A DNA stretch of 5,731 nucleotides, from contig CAMYKF010000131.1 of NCBI GenBank assembly GCA_947258905.1, positions 1 through 5,731 of the forward strand. Direction: 5' to 3'. The position numbers and the translations under genes are program-made. The stretch is from an uncultured Pirellulaceae bacterium. Lineage in GTDB: Bacteria > Planctomycetota > Planctomycetia > Pirellulales > Pirellulaceae. This document shows positions 5,614-5,731 of the stretch, piece by piece. Position 1 is the first letter of the stretch, and every line of letters starts with the position of its first letter. The notes beneath the pieces were generated by a model. It had not been told where the DNA came from and made no database searches. It saw only the letters and a list, made by a program, of their open reading frames with translations.

Positions 5614-5731
5614 ATGCAGTTGTCAAAAATCTGCAGGACTGCGGGAATCGTGGGCATGTTTGTTGTTGCATGCTCTCTGGGAATGACGGTCACTGCGCAG
5701 GATGCCCAACCGGTACAACAAGTTCAGGTCA
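5614..5731 (+). CDS. Exported protein of unknown function, N-terminal part only (runs off right edge)
   Basis: From ATG 5614 the frame stays open for 39 codons to the window end. The product begins MQLSKICRTAG, a basic n-region, followed by a hydrophobic core IVGMFVVACSLGMTV and then AQDAQPVQQVQV. Two export readings are possible. Signal peptidase I could cut after TA (residue 28), giving a mature N-terminus QDAQPVQQ. Alternatively VVAC (17-20) fits a lipobox, with C20 lipidated. The hydrophobic run continues past the Cys, which favours the first option. The visible mature part is Gln/Val/Pro-rich, as in the flexible start of many exported proteins. No domain can be identified. A strong ribosome binding site, a promoter with a perfect -35 box and a structured leader precede it, so it may be well expressed and controlled. 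Confidence 0.78.
   Translation, partial: MQLSKICRTAGIVGMFVVACSLGMTVTAQDAQPVQQVQV

Noticed and set aside
5444..5630. Ten-base direct repeat TGTCAAAAAT at 5444-5453 and 5621-5630
   Set aside because: It is AT-rich and short, the second copy lies inside the coding start of the last gene, and 177 bases separate the copies; chance is the simplest explanation.

Overview
The window holds three complete genes and the first parts of two more. All five look like single-gene transcription units. The codon use is moderately GC-rich, gaps between genes are wide (about 250 to 400 bases), Shine-Dalgarno signals range from good to absent, and both edge genes encode exported proteins. This fits a free-living Gram-negative-type environmental bacterium. 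A planctomycete is my best guess, from the general style only; no rRNA or marker gene confirms it.

Layout from left to right. (1) 1-170, minus strand: start of a secreted protein with a clear signal peptide, running off the left edge. (2) 171-426: divergent spacer. (3) 427-843, plus: a YjbQ/UPF0047-family protein of 138 residues. (4) 844-1101: gap between converging genes, with one inverted repeat. (5) 1102-4404, minus: the centrepiece, a 1100-residue protein joining a fatty acyl-AMP ligase (FAAL) domain, an acyl carrier protein (ACP) domain and a C-terminal NAD(P)H thioester reductase domain. (6) 4405-4804: a 400-base divergent spacer with candidate promoters on both strands, a 13-base palindrome, a 16-base hairpin and a short direct repeat. 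(7) 4805-5263, plus: a 152-residue SRPBCC (START-like) protein. (8) 5264-5613: a 350-base spacer with several inverted repeats, a perfect -35 box, and a hairpin and T-run next to the final gene's ribosome binding site. (9) 5614-5731, plus: start of a second exported protein, cut by the right edge.

How the genes may work together. The FAAL-ACP-reductase protein carries everything needed to activate a free fatty acid as acyl-AMP, load it on its own carrier domain and release it reductively as an aldehyde or alcohol. This resembles carboxylic acid reductase, but with a FAAL-type activating domain. A separate phosphopantetheinyl transferase would be needed and is not in the window. The divergent SRPBCC protein has a fold family that often binds hydrophobic ligands, so it could handle the product or share regulation, but only the gene arrangement supports this. 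The YjbQ protein and the two exported proteins show no visible link to lipid chemistry.

There is no sign of mobile elements, CRISPR arrays, tRNA or rRNA genes. The most distinctive items are the FAAL-ACP-reductase fusion and the structured leader of the right-edge gene.
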